Assembly (NCBI GenBank): GCA_018715345.1
Contig: DVLT01000008.1
Coordinates: 1 to 64,000 of the forward strand
DNA: 64,000 nucleotides
Origin: Candidatus Onthocola gallistercoris
GTDB taxonomy: Bacteria > Bacillota > Clostridia > Lachnospirales > Lachnospiraceae
Reading direction: 5' to 3'
The notes below the pieces were generated by a model, which was not told where the DNA came from, did not search any database, and saw only the letters and a list, made by a program, of their open reading frames with translations. This document shows positions 1 to 10,779 of the stretch, piece after piece. Position numbers and translations under genes: made by a program. Numbering within the stretch: the stretch's first letter is position 1; the number at the start of each line of letters is the position of its first letter.

Positions 1-1
1 C

Positions 2-30
2 ATGACATTTTTTGTAAAAAAGTGTATAAT
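2..30 (+). promoter_or_regulatory. sigma-A type promoter upstream of carD-like gene
   Basis: ATGACA - 17 bp - TATAAT. Confidence 0.5.
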
Positions 31-40
31 ATAATTATCA

Positions 41-86
41 ACGTGCTGGGCAAGGTGAAAGCCGATTGAGTTCAGCGCGTTTTTTA
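41..86 (+). terminator. intrinsic terminator-like hairpin
   Basis: ACGTGCTG...CAGCGCGT stem with inner GGC/GCC, followed by TTTTTT. Confidence 0.5.
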
Positions 87-204
87 TTTATAGGAAAGAC
101 GGCTCCTTTACCGTATATCTGAAATATTTTAGATATGGGGATATGCATGTATGTTTTTGGAGAAAACTGGGAATGATGAGTTTATGATGGAAAGGGTGAA
201 AAGT

Positions 205-714
205 ATGTTTCAAGTAAATGACATGATCGTTTACGGTACACATGGCGTGTGTAAAGTTCAGGAAATTGTTTCCAGAGACTTCGGAAAAGAGATGAAAGAT
301 TACTATTTATTAAAACCTGTCTATGATTCGGGAGCGACCATCTTCGTGCCGGTGGATAACGAAAAGCTTCAGGCCAAGATGCGCCGGGTCCTTTCGGAGG
401 AGGAGGTCCGCCGGATGATCCATGGTATGCCGGATGAGCAGCTCATATGGATCGAGAATGACAATGCGAGAAAGGAAGCCTATAAACAGATCATGGATAA
501 AGGAGACCGTGCCCAGCTGATCCAGTTGGTAAAAACACTTTATTTCCATTCCAAGAAACAGAAAGAGAAAGGCAAACGGCTGCATGTATCCGATGAAGTA
601 TTTCTGAGAGAGGCTGAAAAGATTTTGTATGAAGAGATTGCCCTTGTCCTTCACATGGACAAGGAGGAAGTCAGACCTTATATCATAAAGGAACTGGCGG
701 AAGAGAAAGATTGA
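205..714 (+). CDS. CarD family transcriptional regulator
   Basis: MFQVNDMIVYGTHGVCKVQEI N-terminus typical of CarD/CdnL; start moved to internal ATG. Confidence 0.85.
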   Translation: MFQVNDMIVYGTHGVCKVQEIVSRDFGKEMKDYYLLKPVYDSGATIFVPVDNEKLQAKMRRVLSEEEVRRMIHGMPDEQLIWIENDNARKEAYKQIMDKGDRAQLIQLVKTLYFHSKKQKEKGKRLHVSDEVFLREAEKILYEEIALVLHMDKEEVRPYIIKELAEEKD

Positions 715-731
715 TCTGCTGATGATGGCGG

Positions 732-780
732 ACTGCACGTACTGGCTGATGAAAGGCGAGCCGGTCGTGCAGTTTTTTTT
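732..780 (+). terminator. intrinsic terminator
   Basis: CTGCACG...CGTGCAG stem followed by 8 T. Confidence 0.8.
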
Positions 781-825
781 CGTGATACACTTGGCAAGCG
801 GCTGTCGCGCTTGCGCGAACAGGCA

Positions 826-1611
826 TTAGTCGAATATGGGGATAGAGTCGTCAAAGGTTTTCATACGGAACCAGTGGGTATAGACTTTTTTCATGTCCAA
901 TCGGTCATACAGGAGAAAAGCGCCTGTATTGCCATGACGGACTTGTAAATGCGCTTTTGTGGCGCCCATTGTTTGCCCTTGGCGTATGATTTCACTGCAT
1001 AGGCGCAAGGCCAGTCCTTGACGACGGTAAGCTTCATCCACATGGATGGCATACAACCCGATATATCCCCGCTCTAAGACCCCCAGACCGGTGGCGATGA
1101 TCCGGCTGCCGTCTTTGATATGGACGCAGAAGTAAGGCGATTGGATGCGTCTGAAAATATGTTTTTGGATATTTTCCATTTGGGGAACGGGTATATGGAT
1201 CAGTTGGTTGACGCCCTCCAGCCACTCATCATCCATCTGACGGGAAACAGTGAGACGATAGGGATCGGATGACGGAGGAGTGTAATTCCAGTCCGACAGG
1301 CTGCGGCACAGTACATCCACGTACTTAACGATGGGATATCCTTTTTTTTCCAAAAGCATGTCCAAATTGCCCGGTATGATATGGGACATTTTATAGATGA
1401 CCGGCAGGTGGAGCCTGCGGTAACGTTCTTCGCAGTAAGCGATCTTTTCTTCCAGAGGATATTCGGAAGGGTAAAGGGGACAGATGCAGTTGGCCCGATA
1501 GGTATATCCTCCGGAAAAACGGAGGAGCCATCCATCGTAGATTTCCTGACGGACAGAGGGAAAAGCATTCAGCATGATTTCTTCAATTTCGTTGGCTAGA
1601 TATTTACTCAT
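826..1611 (-). CDS. GNAT family N-acetyltransferase
   Basis: C-terminal IHVDEAYRRQGLALRLC acetyl-CoA motif; internal Met start (MSKYLANEIEEI). Confidence 0.75.
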   Translation of the reverse strand: MSKYLANEIEEIMLNAFPSVRQEIYDGWLLRFSGGYTYRANCICPLYPSEYPLEEKIAYCEERYRRLHLPVIYKMSHIIPGNLDMLLEKKGYPIVKYVDVLCRSLSDWNYTPPSSDPYRLTVSRQMDDEWLEGVNQLIHIPVPQMENIQKHIFRRIQSPYFCVHIKDGSRIIATGLGVLERGYIGLYAIHVDEAYRRQGLALRLCSEIIRQGQTMGATKAHLQVRHGNTGAFLLYDRLDMKKVYTHWFRMKTFDDSIPIFD

Positions 1612-1812
1612 GGGTATTCCTTCCATATATAAAAACAGACAAAAAGACTCCAGACAGGAGTGGTATAAACTCCAATATTGAACGAATATACTCCAATCCG
1701 GCGGAAAAGTCAAATCTGTAAAGGCTATTCAGGCATAAAAAGTAAAAAAAGACCATAAGCTGATGTATGAATCTTTTACAGCGGCGGATACTATCTGCCA
1801 GGAGGTGAGTGT

Positions 1813-2475
1813 ATGGAGGCACCGGAAAGAGAAATGATCAAGGAATATGGCCAGGCCATTCTTTCGGGAAATGAAAAGGGGCACCGGATACTTTTGATGA
1901 CCATTATCGGAGAGATCGAGGGCCATGAAAATGTACCAGATCAGCATAAAACGACCCGATATGACCACATTTTACCCATGTTGGCGGCCTTTGAGGACAA
2001 TGCGGCCTTTGACGGCATGCTGGTCCTTTTGAATACCCAAGGCGGCGATGTGGATGCGGGGCTGGCCATAGCGGAGATGATCGCGTCGTTGAGTAAACCC
2101 ACTGTTTCTCTGGTCCTGGGAGGCAGCCATTCCATCGGGGTGCCTTTGGCGGTTTCCACCGATTATTCATTTATCGTACCAACAGGGACCATGCTGATCC
2201 ATCCGGTGAGGATGGGCGGCACGGTGATCGGAGCGCCGCAAAGTTTTGACTATTTTAAACGGATACAGGATCGTATCACAGGATTTGTGTCTGGGCACAG
2301 TAAAGTATCTAAAGAAGAACTGGAAAAGATGATGCTGGAAAGCGGCGAACTGACAAAGGATCTGGGGACGCTGCTCACTGGACGGGAGGCTGTGGAAAAG
2401 GGGCTGATCGATGACGTGGGCGGTATCCGGGATGCCTTGGATTATCTTAATAAGAAAATCGATGAGGGGAGATAA
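1813..2475 (+). CDS. ClpP-like serine protease (TepA/YmfB-like)
   Basis: NTQGGDVDAGLAIAEMI and GGSHSIGVPLA motifs; located upstream of ftsK/spoIIIE. Confidence 0.8.
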   Translation: MEAPEREMIKEYGQAILSGNEKGHRILLMTIIGEIEGHENVPDQHKTTRYDHILPMLAAFEDNAAFDGMLVLLNTQGGDVDAGLAIAEMIASLSKPTVSLVLGGSHSIGVPLAVSTDYSFIVPTGTMLIHPVRMGGTVIGAPQSFDYFKRIQDRITGFVSGHSKVSKEELEKMMLESGELTKDLGTLLTGREAVEKGLIDDVGGIRDALDYLNKKIDEGR

Positions 2476-2493
2476 AATAATCTCCCCTAAATT

Positions 2494-2522
2494 TTGACAA
2501 AGAAATCATTATGTAATATAAT
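2494..2522 (+). promoter_or_regulatory. promoter of uppP
   Basis: TTGACA - 17 bp - TATAAT. Confidence 0.7.
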
Positions 2523-2572
2523 AAAAACGATTCATTTTATCCTGCAGGGAACAGATATGGGGGGCGGTATAT

Positions 2573-3445
2573 ATGAATCTTATCCAGGCCATATTTATGG
2601 GGATCATCCAGGGACTGACCGAATTTCTGCCGGTGAGCAGTTCCGGACATTTAACGATCTTCCAGTACATATTTGGCATAAACACAGATACGGGACTATT
2701 ATTTGAAGTGATGCTCCACCTGGGGACTTTGGTGGCCGTATGCATCGCTTTTTGGAAAGATATCAAAAAACTGTTCATGGCAGCCGTGGGGCTTGTTGTG
2801 GACGGCGCAGCGAATATAAAAGATTTTATCGTCAATAGGGGCAAGAAAGGAAAGGGGCATCGCCGTATGGTGATCAATGCCTACCGGAAGTTTGTCCTGC
2901 TCATTCTTGTTACCACGATTCCCACGGGCATCTGTGGGATCATTCTGAGTAACTTTATGGATTCCATTACCAGTTCGCTTCTCATTCCAGGATTATGTCT
3001 GATCGTGACGGCGATCTTGCTGCTCATATCGGATGTGCTCCCTGGCGGAAAGAAGAAAGTAAAGGCTACCGGTTATACAGACGCAGCTTTGGTGGGATTG
3101 GCCCAGGGTATTGCCGTCCTGCCGGGACTGTCTCGCTCCGGGACCACGATCACGGCTTGCCTGGCTTTGGGATTTGACAGGACGTTTGCTGTGAAGTACT
3201 CTTTTATCGCATCCATTCCGGCGATCGTCGGAGCAAATTTACTCGAATTGCGTCACCTGGGGGATGCGCTTTCGGGAGAGAATCATTTCCTGTATTATAT
3301 CATCGGCATGGTCATTGCCGGCGTGCTGGGTTACGTCTGCATCAAGGTTATGCTGTATGTGGTCAAGAACAAGAAGTTTATTTATTTTGCCTATTATTGT
3401 GCGATCATTGGCACGATTTCTTTGATCAGTTATTTCTTCATGTAA
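2573..3445 (+). CDS. uppP: undecaprenyl-diphosphatase
   Basis: IQGLTEFLPVSSSGHL and LPGLSRSGTTI motifs. Confidence 0.95.
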   Translation: MNLIQAIFMGIIQGLTEFLPVSSSGHLTIFQYIFGINTDTGLLFEVMLHLGTLVAVCIAFWKDIKKLFMAAVGLVVDGAANIKDFIVNRGKKGKGHRRMVINAYRKFVLLILVTTIPTGICGIILSNFMDSITSSLLIPGLCLIVTAILLLISDVLPGGKKKVKATGYTDAALVGLAQGIAVLPGLSRSGTTITACLALGFDRTFAVKYSFIASIPAIVGANLLELRHLGDALSGENHFLYYIIGMVIAGVLGYVCIKVMLYVVKNKKFIYFAYYCAIIGTISLISYFFM

Positions 3446-3459
3446 TATGTTCAGGTATA

Positions 3460-3493
3460 CAACCGGAGGATTACAGCCTTAATCCTCCGGTTG
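3460..3493. repeat. perfect inverted repeat between uppP and ftsK
   Basis: CAACCGGAGGATTA-CAGCCT-TAATCCTCCGGTTG. Confidence 0.8.
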
Positions 3494-3517
3494 AGAGGTT
3501 TTAGGAGGTTTTTGCAG

Positions 3518-6292
3518 ATGGCTGCCAGTGGAAAGAATCAAACAAAGACGACTCGGAAAAAGTCGCCGGCATCAGGGAAAAGACGGAAATCGACAGCAAA
3601 GAAAACAGCCGCAAAAAAGAATACGGTCAAAAAAGGGGATGCCTTTACGCCGGAGGAACAGGAGGCGAGAAAGGGCATACGGGATGAGATCCTCGTGATC
3701 GGTGTGCTCGCTGTCAGCATTTTGATGGTCTTAAGTACATTTAACATGTGCGGACAGTTGGGAGAGTGGATTTCCTACGGACTTTTCGGGCTGTTTGGCC
3801 GGCTGGCTTATATTTTCCCGCTGCTGGTCTTTTTCGGCATTTCTTTTTTTGTATCGAATAAAAATAACCGGATCGCAAAGGTCAAGCTGGCTGCCAGTAT
3901 TTTTTGTTATATCTTTCTGATCATCCTTTTTCATATGCTGACAGAACCCTATATTGCAGGTACAAAGCTTTGGACAAGTTTTACAGAAAGTGCTGTTTCT
4001 AAAAGGGGAGGCGGCCTGATCGGCAGTGTCGGCTCAAAGGTGCTTTATCCCCTTCTCGGAAGTGTGGGCAGCTATGTTGTACTGTTTCTGCTGATACTGA
4101 TCTGCATGATCTTGATCACCCGGAAACGTTTTGTCATACCCTTTTTCCGCAAGAGCCGGAGCGCCTATGAACGGGCTGCAAAGCAGCACCGGGAGCGGGT
4201 ACAGGAGAAGGAAAAGATCCGGGAAGCCAGGCTGGCTGAAGCGCGGGAAGAAAAGTTCGGAGGCCGGGATCTGAATTTTGATCTGTCCTCGACCTTGCCA
4301 AAAAATGAAGATGAGAAAGGGCAGAAATCAGAAAGCGCAGACACGGAAGGAAAAGTGCAGACGGACAAAACAGTTGGTAAGAAGCGCCGCAAAAAAGCGG
4401 AGATATCCGATTTTGAGGCGGCTGTTGACAGTGGAGAACAGGTACCGGAGCCGGCGGATGTGGATGCCATATATGGAGAAACGCTTTTTGTTGAAGAGGA
4501 GCCGGATTTTACGGTGAACCGTATGGAGGATATCGTCCCTGCTGATATGAAGGAAATCCATGCAGAGGATTTTGATGACGGGAATATATTGGAAGATGAC
4601 TATCCCTCCGATACAGGCGTTTATCGGAAAACCATCAGAGAAAATGAAAATATAAAGACAGAGTCGGCGGCTGCGGGTACCGCAGCGGTATCGGAGCAAG
4701 GAAAAGCGCAGCCGGAGGAGAGAAAAGCAGTCCCTGCGGCAGCAGGGAAACAGCCGGGCGTGGGAACATCCGCAAAGGCAGAGGCTCCTTCTGACATGGA
4801 GAATCTCAAGACGGCTCAGGATATCGAGCAGGCGTTAAATGAGAAGAAAGAATATGTTTTCCCGCCCATGGATCTGCTTGTCCATGGCAGTTCTTCCGGC
4901 GGTACAAGTGAGGAAACCCTCCGAAAGACAGCTGTCAAACTGAGACAGACTTTGGAAAGTTTTGGCGTGAAAGTCCAGATCACCAATGTGAGCTGCGGAC
5001 CGTCGGTGACCCGGTATGAATTATCCCCGGAACAGGGTGTCAAAGTGAGCAAGATCGTCAGCCTTTCCGATGATATCAAGTTAAATCTGGCCGTGGCGGA
5101 TATCCGTATCGAAGCGCCCATACCGGGCAAGGCAGCCATCGGTATCGAAGTACCCAATAAAGAAAAAACGATGGTCATGCTGAGGGATCTGTTGGAAAGC
5201 CGGAATTTTCAACAGAAAAAGGGTGGTATCGCCTTTGCAGTGGGAAGGGATATCGCCGGTCAGGCCATCGTGGCGGATATTGCCAAGATGCCCCATCTTC
5301 TGGTGGCCGGAGCCACAGGATCCGGAAAATCGGTCTGTATCAACACTTTGATCATGAGTGTGATCTACAAATATAAGCCGGAAGAAGTACGACTCATCAT
5401 GGTGGATCCGAAAGTGGTGGAATTGAGTGTTTATAATGGCATCCCTCACCTGCTCATCCCGGTGGTCACCGATCCGAAGAAGGCGGCTGGCGCCCTCAAT
5501 TGGGCAGTCATGGAGATGGATGACCGATACAAGAAATTTGCTGAGCTGAATGTGAGGGATCTGAAAGGCTATAATGAGAAAGTAGCTGCCACTGAACCGA
5601 AGAGTGAGGACTATCCGGTCCTGCCCCAGATACTTATCATCATCGACGAGTTGGCAGACTTGATGATGGTGGCACCCGGAGAGGTGGAAGACGCCATCTG
5701 TCGTCTGGCCCAGTTGGCCAGAGCCTGCGGTATCCATTTGGTCATCGCCACACAAAGACCATCGGTCAACGTGATCACCGGCTTGATCAAGGCCAATATC
5801 CCATCCAGGATCGCCTTTTCCGTTTCCTCCGGTGTGGATTCCCGGACTATCATTGACATGAATGGGGCGGAAAAATTGCTGGGTAACGGGGACATGCTGT
5901 TTTATCCGTCCGGTTATCAGAAACCGGTACGGGTCCAGGGGGCTTTTGTTTCCGATAAAGAAGTCAACGATGTGGTGAGCTTTTTAAAGGAGAAGTCGGA
6001 TGGAGACAGTTACAATGAAAATATCGTGACAAAGATCACCAGCAGTGCCGTGTCGACAGCCGGCGGTGAGAGGGACGACTACTTTGTGGAAGCCGGAAAG
6101 TTCATCATTGAGAAAGATAAAGCGTCCATCGGCATGATCCAGCGGATGTTCCGGGTGGGCTTCAACCGGGCAGCCCGGATCATGGATCAGTTGGCCGACG
6201 CCGGTGTTGTGGGACCTGAGGAAGGGACAAAGCCGCGGAAGGTTTTGATGTCCATGGAACAGTTTGAACAATATGTGGATGAGTATGTATAA
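3518..6292 (+). CDS. FtsK/SpoIIIE family DNA translocase
   Basis: N-terminal TM region, [17 protein letters not shown] Walker A, C-terminal gamma-like winged helix; RBS TAGGAGG before ATG. Confidence 0.95.
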   Translation: MAASGKNQTKTTRKKSPASGKRRKSTAKKTAAKKNTVKKGDAFTPEEQEARKGIRDEILVIGVLAVSILMVLSTFNMCGQLGEWISYGLFGLFGRLAYIFPLLVFFGISFFVSNKNNRIAKVKLAASIFCYIFLIILFHMLTEPYIAGTKLWTSFTESAVSKRGGGLIGSVGSKVLYPLLGSVGSYVVLFLLILICMILITRKRFVIPFFRKSRSAYERAAKQHRERVQEKEKIREARLAEAREEKFGGRDLNFDLSSTLPKNEDEKGQKSESADTEGKVQTDKTVGKKRRKKAEISDFEAAVDSGEQVPEPADVDAIYGETLFVEEEPDFTVNRMEDIVPADMKEIHAEDFDDGNILEDDYPSDTGVYRKTIRENENIKTESAAAGTAAVSEQGKAQPEERKAVPAAAGKQPGVGTSAKAEAPSDMENLKTAQDIEQALNEKKEYVFPPMDLLVHGSSSGGTSEETLRKTAVKLRQTLESFGVKVQITNVSCGPSVTRYELSPEQGVKVSKIVSLSDDIKLNLAVADIRIEAPIPGKAAIGIEVPNKEKTMVMLRDLLESRNFQQKKGGIAFAVGRDIAGQAIVADIAKMPHLLVAGATGSGKSVCINTLIMSVIYKYKPEEVRLIMVDPKVVELSVYNGIPHLLIPVVTDPKKAAGALNWAVMEMDDRYKKFAELNVRDLKGYNEKVAATEPKSEDYPVLPQILIIIDELADLMMVAPGEVEDAICRLAQLARACGIHLVIATQRPSVNVITGLIKANIPSRIAFSVSSGVDSRTIIDMNGAEKLLGNGDMLFYPSGYQKPVRVQGAFVSDKEVNDVVSFLKEKSDGDSYNENIVTKITSSAVSTAGGERDDYFVEAGKFIIEKDKASIGMIQRMFRVGFNRAARIMDQLADAGVVGPEEGTKPRKVLMSMEQFEQYVDEYV

Positions 6293-6394
6293 AGGGATTT
6301 GGGAGAGACTAAAACCATAAAGTCCTGCGGCTGTTCTGATTGCTGCAGACTTATGAACCATAAACCAATCGATTGAAACAGGAAGGAGAGCGTT

Positions 6395-8065
6395 ATGAAA
6401 ACAGATATTCAGATCGCGCAGGAAGCGGTGATGGAACCCATCCGTCTGGTGGCCGAACGTCTCGGCGTGACAGAGGATGAATTGGATATGTATGGAAAAT
6501 ACAAGGCGAAATTCACAGACGAGCTTTGGGAACGGATCAAAGATCGGCCAGATGGCAAGCTTGTCCTGGTGACAGCCATCAATCCCACCCCGGCGGGGGA
6601 AGGAAAGACGACCATCAGCATCGGCTTGGGAGAGGCCATGGGTGTGCTTGAAAAGAACGCGGTGCTGGCGCTTCGGGAGCCGTCTTTGGGTCCCTGTTTT
6701 GGCGTGAAAGGCGGCGCTGCCGGCGGCGGTTATGCCCAGGTGGTGCCCATGGATGAGTTAAATCTGCATTTTACAGGGGATTTCCATGCCATCACTTCTG
6801 CCAATAACCTGCTGGCGGCCATGTTGGACAACCACATCCAACAAGGAAATGAACTGAGGATCGATACAAGACAGGTGGTCTGGAAACGATGTGTGGACAT
6901 GAACGACCGGGTACTGCGCAACATCGTGGTTGGTCTGGGCGCGAAAGCGGACGGTGTTGTCCGGGAAGATCATTTTGTCATCTCGGTGGCGTCGGAGATC
7001 ATGGCCATCCTCTGCCTGGCAGAGGATATACGGGATCTGAAAGAGATGCTGGGCAGGATCATCGTGGCCTACAATGTGGACGGTGATCCGGTGACGGCAA
7101 AGGATCTGAAGGCGGTGGGCGCCATGGCGGCCCTGTTAAAAGACGCCATCCGTCCCAATATCATCCAGACGCTGGAGCATACGCCGGCCATTGTACATGG
7201 AGGCCCATTTGCCAATATCGCCCACGGCTGCAACAGTGTCCGGGCCACAAGAACCGCTTTAAAACTGGCTGATGTGGTCATAACGGAAGCCGGATTCGGC
7301 GCGGATCTGGGGGCGGAAAAGTTTTTTGATATCAAGTGCCGTAAGACCGGCCTGAAACCGGACGCGGTGGTTTTGGTGGCCACCATCAAAGCTCTTAAAT
7401 ATAATGGCGGCGTGCCAAAGGCCGAAGTGGCGGAGCCCAATATGGAAGCGCTGAAAAAAGGTATCGTCAATCTGGAAAAGCATATTGAAAATCTCCAGAA
7501 GTTCGGTGTTCCCATCGTGGTGACCCTGAACCGATTTTCAAAGGATACACAGGAAGAGATTGATTTTGTGAAGGCATTTTGCGAGGAAAGAGGCTGTGCC
7601 TTTGCCCTTTCGGAAGTGTGGGAAAAGGGCGGCATGGGCGGCCTTGAACTGGCCGGGAAAGTACTTGAAATACTGGATACAAAGGAAAGTCATTTTAAGG
7701 TTTTATATCCGGATGACATATCCCTTGAAAGCAAGATCGAAACCGTGGCCAAAGAGATCTACGGAGCCGATGGCGTCACCTATTCGCCGGCGGCCAGGAC
7801 GGCTCTGAAAAAGATACAGGATATGGGGATGGGACATCTTCCGGTATGCATGGCTAAAAATCAGTATTCCCTGTCAGACAATCCGAAACTCCTTGGACGT
7901 CCCAGCGGATTTACAGTGAACGTACGGGAAGTTTATGTGAGCGCCGGCGCCGGCTTTGTGGTTGCCATAACCGGGGCGATCATGACCATGCCCGGGCTTC
8001 CGAAACATCCGGCGGCTGAAAATATCGATGTGGACGATCAGGGAAGGATCACAGGATTATTTTAA
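6395..8065 (+). CDS. fhs: formate--tetrahydrofolate ligase
   Basis: [43 protein letters not shown]. Confidence 0.97.
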   Translation: MKTDIQIAQEAVMEPIRLVAERLGVTEDELDMYGKYKAKFTDELWERIKDRPDGKLVLVTAINPTPAGEGKTTISIGLGEAMGVLEKNAVLALREPSLGPCFGVKGGAAGGGYAQVVPMDELNLHFTGDFHAITSANNLLAAMLDNHIQQGNELRIDTRQVVWKRCVDMNDRVLRNIVVGLGAKADGVVREDHFVISVASEIMAILCLAEDIRDLKEMLGRIIVAYNVDGDPVTAKDLKAVGAMAALLKDAIRPNIIQTLEHTPAIVHGGPFANIAHGCNSVRATRTALKLADVVITEAGFGADLGAEKFFDIKCRKTGLKPDAVVLVATIKALKYNGGVPKAEVAEPNMEALKKGIVNLEKHIENLQKFGVPIVVTLNRFSKDTQEEIDFVKAFCEERGCAFALSEVWEKGGMGGLELAGKVLEILDTKESHFKVLYPDDISLESKIETVAKEIYGADGVTYSPAARTALKKIQDMGMGHLPVCMAKNQYSLSDNPKLLGRPSGFTVNVREVYVSAGAGFVVAITGAIMTMPGLPKHPAAENIDVDDQGRITGLF

Positions 8066-8079
8066 GGAGGATGAGATAA

Positions 8080-8919
8080 ATGGCAGTAAAGATCGACGGT
8101 AAGATGATTTCCGCCCAGATAAAAGATGAACTGAAGGAAAAAGTTGCCGCTTTAAAGGCGGAAGGAAAGGAGATCACCCTGGCAGTTGTCCAGGTGGGAA
8201 ATGATCCGGCCTCCACCGTGTATGTGGGAAACAAAAAGAAAGCCTGCGCCTATATCGGGATCCGGTCCCTGGCCTATGAGTTGCCGGAGGAGACGACAGA
8301 AGATGAACTGTTGGATCTGATCCAGACCCTGAACCAGCGGAAGGATGTGAATGGTATCCTTGTCCAGCTCCCCCTTCCGGACCATATCCGGGAAGATCTG
8401 GTGATCCGGGCCATCGATCCGAAAAAAGATGTGGACGGTTTTCATCCCCAGAGTGTGGGAATGCTCAGCATTGGTGAAAAGGGCTTTGTATCCTGTACCC
8501 CGGCGGGTATCATCCAGCTTTTAAAGCGAAGCGGTATTGAGATCGAAGGTAAGGAATGCGTTGTTGTGGGCAGGAGCAATATTGTCGGAAAACCCATGGC
8601 CATGCTCCTTTTGCGGGAAAACGGTACGGTGACCGTCTGCCATTCCCGAACCCGGAATTTAAAAGAAGTATGCCGGCGGGCGGATATCCTGGTGGCAGCC
8701 ATCGGAAAACCGAAGTTTTTTAACCATGAATATATCAAAGAAGGCGCGGTGGTCATCGATGTGGGCATCCACCGAAATGAAAATAACAAGCTGTGCGGAG
8801 ACGTGGACTATGATGATGTCTATCCCCATGTATCAGCCATCACCCCGGTACCGGGGGGCGTAGGTCCCATGACCATCGCCATGCTGATGTATAACTGTGT
8901 CCAGGCAGCGGAAATGTGA
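8080..8919 (+). CDS. folD: bifunctional methylene-THF dehydrogenase/methenyl-THF cyclohydrolase
   Basis: VQLPLPDHI, VVGRSNIVGKPMAMLLL, TPVPGGVGPMT. Confidence 0.97.
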   Translation: MAVKIDGKMISAQIKDELKEKVAALKAEGKEITLAVVQVGNDPASTVYVGNKKKACAYIGIRSLAYELPEETTEDELLDLIQTLNQRKDVNGILVQLPLPDHIREDLVIRAIDPKKDVDGFHPQSVGMLSIGEKGFVSCTPAGIIQLLKRSGIEIEGKECVVVGRSNIVGKPMAMLLLRENGTVTVCHSRTRNLKEVCRRADILVAAIGKPKFFNHEYIKEGAVVIDVGIHRNENNKLCGDVDYDDVYPHVSAITPVPGGVGPMTIAMLMYNCVQAAEM

Positions 8920-8930
8920 GGACCGACGGA

Positions 8931-10268
8931 ATGAAGATCATGTTTATATCCCTGGGCTGCGACAAAAACCTGGTGGACTCGGAAGTGATGCTGGGGTTAT
9001 TAAGAGACCGGGGACATATGCTGACTAATGATGAAAACGAGGCGGAAGTCATCGTCATCAACACATGCAGTTTTATCCACGATGCCAGAGAGGAAAGTGT
9101 GGAAACCATTCTGGAGATGGCAAAGCTGAAGGAAAACGGTAAATGCCGGCTGTTGATCGTGGGCGGCTGTCTGGCGGAAAAATATAAAGACGAGATTTTT
9201 AAGGAGATTCCTGAAGTGGACGCTGTGCTAGGCACCACAGCTTACGACCGGATCTGCCAGGTCATTGATGAGGCGACGGAAGGCAAAAGGCCCATGGCCT
9301 TTGAAAGCATCGACCGTCTGCCTAAAGGCCATGTGCGGCGGGTGATCACCACCGGCGGCTATTTCAGTTATCTGAAGATTGCGGAAGGCTGTGATAAGCA
9401 CTGCACCTACTGTATTATCCCGAAACTGAGGGGATCTTACAGAAGCGTTCCCCTGGAGGATATACTGACCGATGCCCGGGAACTGGCGGCAGCAGGTGTG
9501 AAAGAGTTGAATATCGTGGCTCAGGAAACCACCATGTGGGGTAAGGACATCTACGGGGAAAAGCGGTTTCCCATGCTCCTGAAAAAACTCTGTCAGGTGG
9601 AAGGCATTGAATGGATACGGATCCTGTACTGTTACCCGGAAGAGATCACAGACGAACTGATCCAGGTCATGGCAGAGGAACCAAAGATCTGTCACTATCT
9701 GGATCTGCCCATACAGCACGGCAGTGATGCCATCCTGAAACGGATGGGGCGGCGTACCAGCCGGAAGGAACTGGAAGAGATCATCGGAAAGCTTCGGACG
9801 GCCATGCCGGATATCGCCCTTCGGACCACGTTGATCACCGGTTTTCCGGGAGAGACGGAAAAGGACCACGAAGAACTGATGGATTTTGTGGAGAAGATGG
9901 ATTTTGACCGGCTGGGTGTGTTTACATATTCACCGGAAGAAGGCACACCGGCTCAGAAAATGGAAGGGCAGATCCCGGAAGAACAAAAGGAAGAACGGCG
10001 AGATGACCTGATGGCGCTCCAGCAGGGGATTTCTGAGGAAAATTCCCGAAAGATGATCGGCAGGACGCTGCAGGTGCTGGTGGAAGGCCGTATACCTGAA
10101 GAGGATGTCTATGTGGGGCGTACCTATCGGGACGCGCCGGATGTGGATGGTTATATATTCCTGAAAGCTGAGGAAGAGCTGATGTCCGGGGATATGGTCA
10201 CAGCCAGAGTCACCGGGGCGGACGCCTATGATTTGACTGGGGAGGTATTATATGAATTTACCGAATAA
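8931..10268 (+). CDS. rimO: ribosomal protein S12 methylthiotransferase
   Basis: MiaB-like radical SAM CDKHCTYCIIP, N-terminal SLGCDKNLVDSE. Confidence 0.95.
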   Translation: MKIMFISLGCDKNLVDSEVMLGLLRDRGHMLTNDENEAEVIVINTCSFIHDAREESVETILEMAKLKENGKCRLLIVGGCLAEKYKDEIFKEIPEVDAVLGTTAYDRICQVIDEATEGKRPMAFESIDRLPKGHVRRVITTGGYFSYLKIAEGCDKHCTYCIIPKLRGSYRSVPLEDILTDARELAAAGVKELNIVAQETTMWGKDIYGEKRFPMLLKKLCQVEGIEWIRILYCYPEEITDELIQVMAEEPKICHYLDLPIQHGSDAILKRMGRRTSRKELEEIIGKLRTAMPDIALRTTLITGFPGETEKDHEELMDFVEKMDFDRLGVFTYSPEEGTPAQKMEGQIPEEQKEERRDDLMALQQGISEENSRKMIGRTLQVLVEGRIPEEDVYVGRTYRDAPDVDGYIFLKAEEELMSGDMVTARVTGADAYDLTGEVLYEFTE

Positions 10269-10779
10269 ACTGACTGTACTGCGTGTGATACTGATACCGT
10301 TTTTTGTTGTCTGCCTTTTAAATGGTTTTGTATGGCCGGCAACGATCTTCTTCATCCTGGCCAGTCTGACGGATATGCTGGATGGAAAGATCGCCAGAAA
10401 ATATCATCTGGTGACCAATTTCGGAAAGTTTATGGATCCGCTGGCAGATAAACTGCTGGTGGCTGCGGCCTTGATCTGCTTTGTGGAACTTGGCCGTATG
10501 CCGGCGTGGATCGTATTGATCATCATCAGCCGGGAGTTTTTTATCAGCGGCTTCCGTCTGGTGGCTGCGGAAGGCGGTGTGGTCATCGCTGCAGGTTATT
10601 GGGGCAAATTAAAGACGGCGGTCACCATGGTGACGATCATCTTTATGCTGCCTGACTTTGGCGGTACAGCCGTGCATATCATAGAGCAGATATTGATCTA
10701 TCTGTCCCTGGCTTTGACGATCATATCCATGATCGATTACGTTGTGAAAAATAAAAGTGTCCTGGGAGGCAAGATGTGA
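10252..10779 (+). CDS. pgsA: CDP-diacylglycerol--glycerol-3-phosphate 3-phosphatidyltransferase
   Basis: DMLDGKIARKYHLVTNFGKFMDPLADK CDP-alcohol phosphotransferase motif. Confidence 0.95.
   Translation: MNLPNKLTVLRVILIPFFVVCLLNGFVWPATIFFILASLTDMLDGKIARKYHLVTNFGKFMDPLADKLLVAAALICFVELGRMPAWIVLIIISREFFISGFRLVAAEGGVVIAAGYWGKLKTAVTMVTIIFMLPDFGGTAVHIIEQILIYLSLALTIISMIDYVVKNKSVLGGKM

Noticed and set aside
5081-5755. 224 aa minus-strand ORF inside ftsK (and similar long antisense ORFs such as 37441..38334 and 39125..39922)
   Set aside because: Shadow ORFs antisense to strongly recognised genes, with no RBS or domain; codon-bias artefacts.
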